From the NCBI RefSeq assembly GCF_016894385.1, contig NZ_CP069812.1, positions 2,604,001 to 2,668,000 on the forward strand: 64,000 nucleotides of DNA, written 5' to 3'. Of this stretch, positions 61,270 through 64,000 are shown in pieces. The stretch comes from Cupriavidus oxalaticus (lineage in GTDB: Bacteria; Pseudomonadota; Gammaproteobacteria; Burkholderiales; Burkholderiaceae). The translations under genes and the position numbers were made by a program. The notes under the pieces were generated by a model. It ran no database searches and was not told where the DNA came from. It was given only the letters and a program-made list of their open reading frames with translations. Position 1 is the first letter of the stretch. Each line of letters begins with the position of its first letter.

Positions 61270-61707
61270 TTACCGGTAGACCAGCACCGGGATCTTGCTG
61301 TGCGTCAGCACCTTCAGGGTTTCGCTGCCGATCAGCAGCCCCTGGACCCCGCGTCGTCCGTGCGAGGCCATCACGATCAGGTCGCAGTCCTTTTCTTCGG
61401 CGGCCTTGATGATGGCTTCGTAGGGATGGTCGTTGACGGCGTACGTGGTATCGCACTTCACGCCTGCGGCGCCGGCCTCGTCGGCCAGGCCGCGCAGGTA
61501 GCGGGTGGCATCTTCCCAGGCCTTCTTCACGTAGGTTTCGCGGGTGCCCTCCAGCATTTCGACCTGATAGGTCAGCACGTGGTAGTTCGGACAGACACGC
61601 ACCACGGTGATCTGCGCGTCCGTTTCCCGCGCCAGCACGATTGCCTTGCGAAAGGCAGATTCAGACAGGTCGGAGCCATCGACCGCCAGCAGGAGATGCT
61701 TGAACAT
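61270..61707 (-). CDS. Universal stress protein UspA family
   Basis: 145 aa. N-terminus MFKHLLLAVDGSDLSESAF; the ATP-binding motif reads ASHG-x9-GS (MASHGRRGVQGLLIGSE), with Ala in place of the first Gly of G-2x-G-9x-G(S/T). Probably an ATP-binding stress-response protein. Alone in its transcription unit. Confidence 0.92.
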   Translation of the reverse strand: MFKHLLLAVDGSDLSESAFRKAIVLARETDAQITVVRVCPNYHVLTYQVEMLEGTRETYVKKAWEDATRYLRGLADEAGAAGVKCDTTYAVNDHPYEAIIKAAEEKDCDLIVMASHGRRGVQGLLIGSETLKVLTHSKIPVLVYR

Positions 61708-61921
61708 GATTGCCCCCTTGCTCGCCTATTACGCTCACTTTCGATGCATCATCGCCCTGCGGCCGAAAGTGTGAGCCGCAAGGCGCACGACAAGGAGCGA
61801 TCGATACCCCCGGTTTCGAATGATTCGTCACTCGATTGCAGTATAGGGGCACCATGGCCCACGGCAATACGGGATGCATCACACGTGCGCGGTCCCAAGC
61901 CGAGGAGGAAGGCGAGCCGGG

Positions 61922-62425
61922 CTACGCCACCAAGGCGCGCCACAGCGCCAGCTTCTGCTCGAAATTGCGCGCCGCGTGCGCGGGACTGGATGAAGGCAGC
62001 ACCACCGTCTGATAGCCCTGCGCGGCAAACTGCGGCGCGAAACGCCCGGATGTGCCGCCGTTGAAGCCGACGCGCTCGAGCGCCGGCGCCAGCTGGCGCA
62101 GCCGCGTGAAATCGTTGGCCTGCGGGTAGCGGATATTGCTGTCCAGGCTGCCTTCGCGCATGCACGCGCCAAGCACGTCCCAGACGCCGATGCGATGGGC
62201 CAGCAGCCGCACCAGCCGTTCGGCATACGGCAGCGCCGGCATCGGCTCGCCGGTGAGCGCGGCCATCAGCGGCCAGAACTGGTTGCGGGGATGGGCGTAA
62301 TACTGGCGCGCGGCAAGCGAGGCGGCGCCGGGAAAGCTGCCCAGCACCAGCACGCGGGTGTGGGTGTCGATGACGGGCGGCAGGCCCTGGTGCAGGTCGG
62401 CCTGGGGCGGGATGGTGTCTGGCAT
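61922..62425 (-). CDS. DNA-deoxyinosine (hypoxanthine) glycosylase, UDG family 6
   Basis: 167 aa from ATG 62423-62425. VLVLGSFPGAASL (GSFPG 29-33) is motif 1; Asn48 in AHPRNQFW is the expected catalytic Asn of hypoxanthine-DNA glycosylases; LPSSSPAHA near 145 is motif 2. It removes deaminated adenine from DNA. It is 106 bp downstream of htpG on the same strand, with a hairpin repeat between. Confidence 0.85.
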   Translation of the reverse strand: MPDTIPPQADLHQGLPPVIDTHTRVLVLGSFPGAASLAARQYYAHPRNQFWPLMAALTGEPMPALPYAERLVRLLAHRIGVWDVLGACMREGSLDSNIRYPQANDFTRLRQLAPALERVGFNGGTSGRFAPQFAAQGYQTVVLPSSSPAHAARNFEQKLALWRALVA

Positions 62426-62465
62426 GGCAAAGAGCTCGGGCTGCCGGCAGCGCGAACGGCAGCGA

Positions 62466-62518
62466 GGGTTGTCTCCCCTCTCCCATTTATGGGAGAGGCG
62501 GGGGAGCGGGGAGCAAAC
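62466..62518. repeat. Fourth, partial copy of the CCCCTCTCCC hairpin repeat (copy D)
   Basis: CTCCCCTCTCCC-ATTTAT-GGGAGAGGCGGGGGAG resembles the hairpin ends of copies A and B (34403-34590, 38400-38575). It lies between htpG and the glycosylase gene and could act as a terminator-like stem. Confidence 0.65.
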
Positions 62519-62531
62519 CAGCAGCAATGCC

Positions 62532-64000
62532 TCAGGCCAGCAGCTTGTTGACGCGCTGCACGTAGGCGGCCGGGTCTTCCAGCATGCCGCCTTCGGCCAG
62601 CAGCGCCTGGTCGAACAGCACCTGCAGGCGGTCGCTGAAGGCATCGCCCTCCGGAAGATCGCGCAGCTTCTTGACCAGCGCGTGCTCCGGGTTCAGCTCC
62701 AGGATCGGCTGGGCGTCCGGCGCCTTCTGGCCGGCCTGCTTGAGCAGGCGCTGCAGGTAGCCACTCATGTCGCCCTCGTCCGACACCAGGCACGATGCCG
62801 ACTCGGTCAGGCGCAGCGTCACGCGCACGTCCTTGGCCTTGCCGGCCAGCACGGTCTTGGCGCGCTCGACCACGTCCTTCCAGTCGGCCTCGGCCTTCTC
62901 CTGCTCGGCCTTCTCGGCTTCATCGGCCAGCTTGCCCAGGTCGAGGTCGCCGCGCGCCACCGACACCAGTTCCTTGCCGTCGAATTCGCGCAGGAACGAC
63001 AGCATCCACTCGTCGACGCGGTCGGTCAGCAGCAGGACTTCGATGCCCTTCTTGCGGAACACTTCCAGGTGCGGGCTGTTCTTGGCCGCGGACCAGGTGT
63101 CGGCCGTGACGTAGTAGATCTTGTCCTGGCCTTCCTTCATGCGGCCGACGTAGGCGGCCAGCGCCACGTTCTGCTCGGCGGTGTCGTTGTGCGTCGAGGC
63201 GAAGCGCAGCAGCCTGGCCACGCGCTCCTGGTTGGCCTGGTCTTCGCCTGCGCCTTCCTTCAGCGCCTGGCCGAACTGCTGCCAGAAGGTGTCGTACTTG
63301 GCGCGTTCGGCTTCGTCCTCGCTGTCGGCCAGCGACTCCAGCATCGACAGCACGCGCTTGGTGCAGCCTTCGCGGATCGCCTTGACGTCGCGGCTTTCCT
63401 GCAGCAGCTCGCGCGACACGTTCAGCGGCAGGTCGGCGGAATCGACCACGCCCTTGACCCAGCGCAGGTAGCCCGGCAGCAGTTGCTCGGCGTCGTCCAT
63501 GATGAAGACGCGCTTGACGTACAGCTTCAGGCCGGCCTTGTGGTTGCGGTCCCACAGGTCGAACGGCGCGCGCGCCGGGATGTACAGCAGCTGGGTGTAT
63601 TCGCTGCGGCCTTCGACGCGGTTATGGGTCCAGGCCAGCGGCGTCTCGTTGTCGTGCGCGATGTGCTGGTAGAACGCGGTGTACTGCTCGTCGGTGATGT
63701 CGGACTTGCTGCGGGTCCACAGCGCGCTGGCCTGGTTGACGCTTTCCCACTCGTCGGTGCGCTTGTAGCTGCTGGCCTCGGCATCCCACACTTCCTTGGG
63801 CATGCGGATCGGCAGCGAGATATGGTCCGAGTATTTCTGGATGATGCTCTTCAGGCGCCAGGCCGACAGGAAATCGTCCTCGCCCTCGCGCAGGTGCAGC
63901 GTGATGGTGGTGCCGCGCTCGGCACGCGCGATCGCGTCGACGCTGAACTCGCCGTCGCCGGTGCTTTCCCAGCGCACGGCCTCCTCGGCGCCCACGCCGG
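62532..64000 (-). CDS. htpG: Chaperone HtpG (Hsp90), 3' part
   Basis: About 489 codons are visible; the ATPase N-terminus lies beyond 64000. The part present starts near [21 protein letters not shown] and [14 protein letters not shown], the end of the ATPase domain. It continues through the middle domain ([39 protein letters not shown], the hallmark substrate/ATPase contact) and the C-terminal dimerisation domain. ATP-dependent cytosolic chaperone. Confidence 0.97.
   Translation of the reverse strand, partial: GVGAEEAVRWESTGDGEFSVDAIARAERGTTITLHLREGEDDFLSAWRLKSIIQKYSDHISLPIRMPKEVWDAEASSYKRTDEWESVNQASALWTRSKSDITDEQYTAFYQHIAHDNETPLAWTHNRVEGRSEYTQLLYIPARAPFDLWDRNHKAGLKLYVKRVFIMDDAEQLLPGYLRWVKGVVDSADLPLNVSRELLQESRDVKAIREGCTKRVLSMLESLADSEDEAERAKYDTFWQQFGQALKEGAGEDQANQERVARLLRFASTHNDTAEQNVALAAYVGRMKEGQDKIYYVTADTWSAAKNSPHLEVFRKKGIEVLLLTDRVDEWMLSFLREFDGKELVSVARGDLDLGKLADEAEKAEQEKAEADWKDVVERAKTVLAGKAKDVRVTLRLTESASCLVSDEGDMSGYLQRLLKQAGQKAPDAQPILELNPEHALVKKLRDLPEGDAFSDRLQVLFDQALLAEGGMLEDPAAYVQRVNKLLA

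Overview
The window is a GC-rich chromosomal segment of a beta-proteobacterium of the Burkholderiaceae, most like Cupriavidus/Ralstonia. The evidence is the order leuC-leuD-leuB-asd-fimV-truA-trpF-trpB-DNA methylase-trpA-accD-folC-SPOR-cvpA-purF-metZ, an sdhCDAB-sdhE-gltA operon facing a gntR/mdh divergon, Bug-type receptors, a DUF2863 gene, and GTG/TTG starts in a GC-rich background. I see no phage, insertion sequence, integron or CRISPR. Most of the window is core metabolism, densely packed and mostly on the minus strand.

Layout. 1-4.4 kb (minus): start of a 2-hydroxyacid dehydrogenase, an ion antiporter, a stand-alone lutC, pncB and a small exported protein. 4.6-6.2 kb (plus): a 7Fe ferredoxin and a thioredoxin-reductase-like ferredoxin/flavodoxin-NADP reductase, then tRNA-Asn. 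6.5-11.2 kb (minus): a catabolic operon of cupin, tripartite-tricarboxylate receptor, acyl-CoA dehydrogenase, CoA-transferase and IclR regulator, with a visible promoter and candidate operator. 11.6-14.4 kb: rpsU, a NodIJ-type ABC exporter, a frameshifted sugE and a small lipoprotein. 14.5-34.1 kb (minus): the biosynthetic superblock for Met, purine, folate, fatty acid, Trp, Lys/Thr/Met and Leu, with fimV and truA inside it. metZ is preceded by a promoter, a SAM-II-like aptamer and a terminator. 34.4-39.7 kb: the livKHMGF branched-chain amino-acid transporter; livHMGF lies between two inverted copies of a repeat of about 170 bp. 40.2-45.3 kb: sdhCDAB-sdhE-gltA. 45.6-54 kb: a GntR regulator divergent from mdh, then a CitE-like lyase, a second citrate/2-methylcitrate synthase, an MliC-like exported protein and aconitase. 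54-64 kb: a small membrane peptide, DUF2863, a TrmB-like methyltransferase, a peptide-transporter receptor, a spermidine-synthase-like protein, a TPR membrane protein, a Cds1/CysK-like PLP enzyme, UspA, a deoxyinosine glycosylase and the 3' part of htpG.

How the genes work together. One half is an amino-acid/purine/folate/fatty-acid biosynthesis block. The other is an oxidative TCA block (gltA, acnA, sdh, mdh), probably under the GntR protein whose palindromic operator lies between gntR and mdh. The least described elements are the metZ riboswitch, the trp-operon DNA methylase with possible GTWWAC targets in intergenic regions, the liv-flanking repeats, and the IclR-CoA-transferase operon of unknown substrate. 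Motif scans and repeat comparisons were done by eye; no searches were run.
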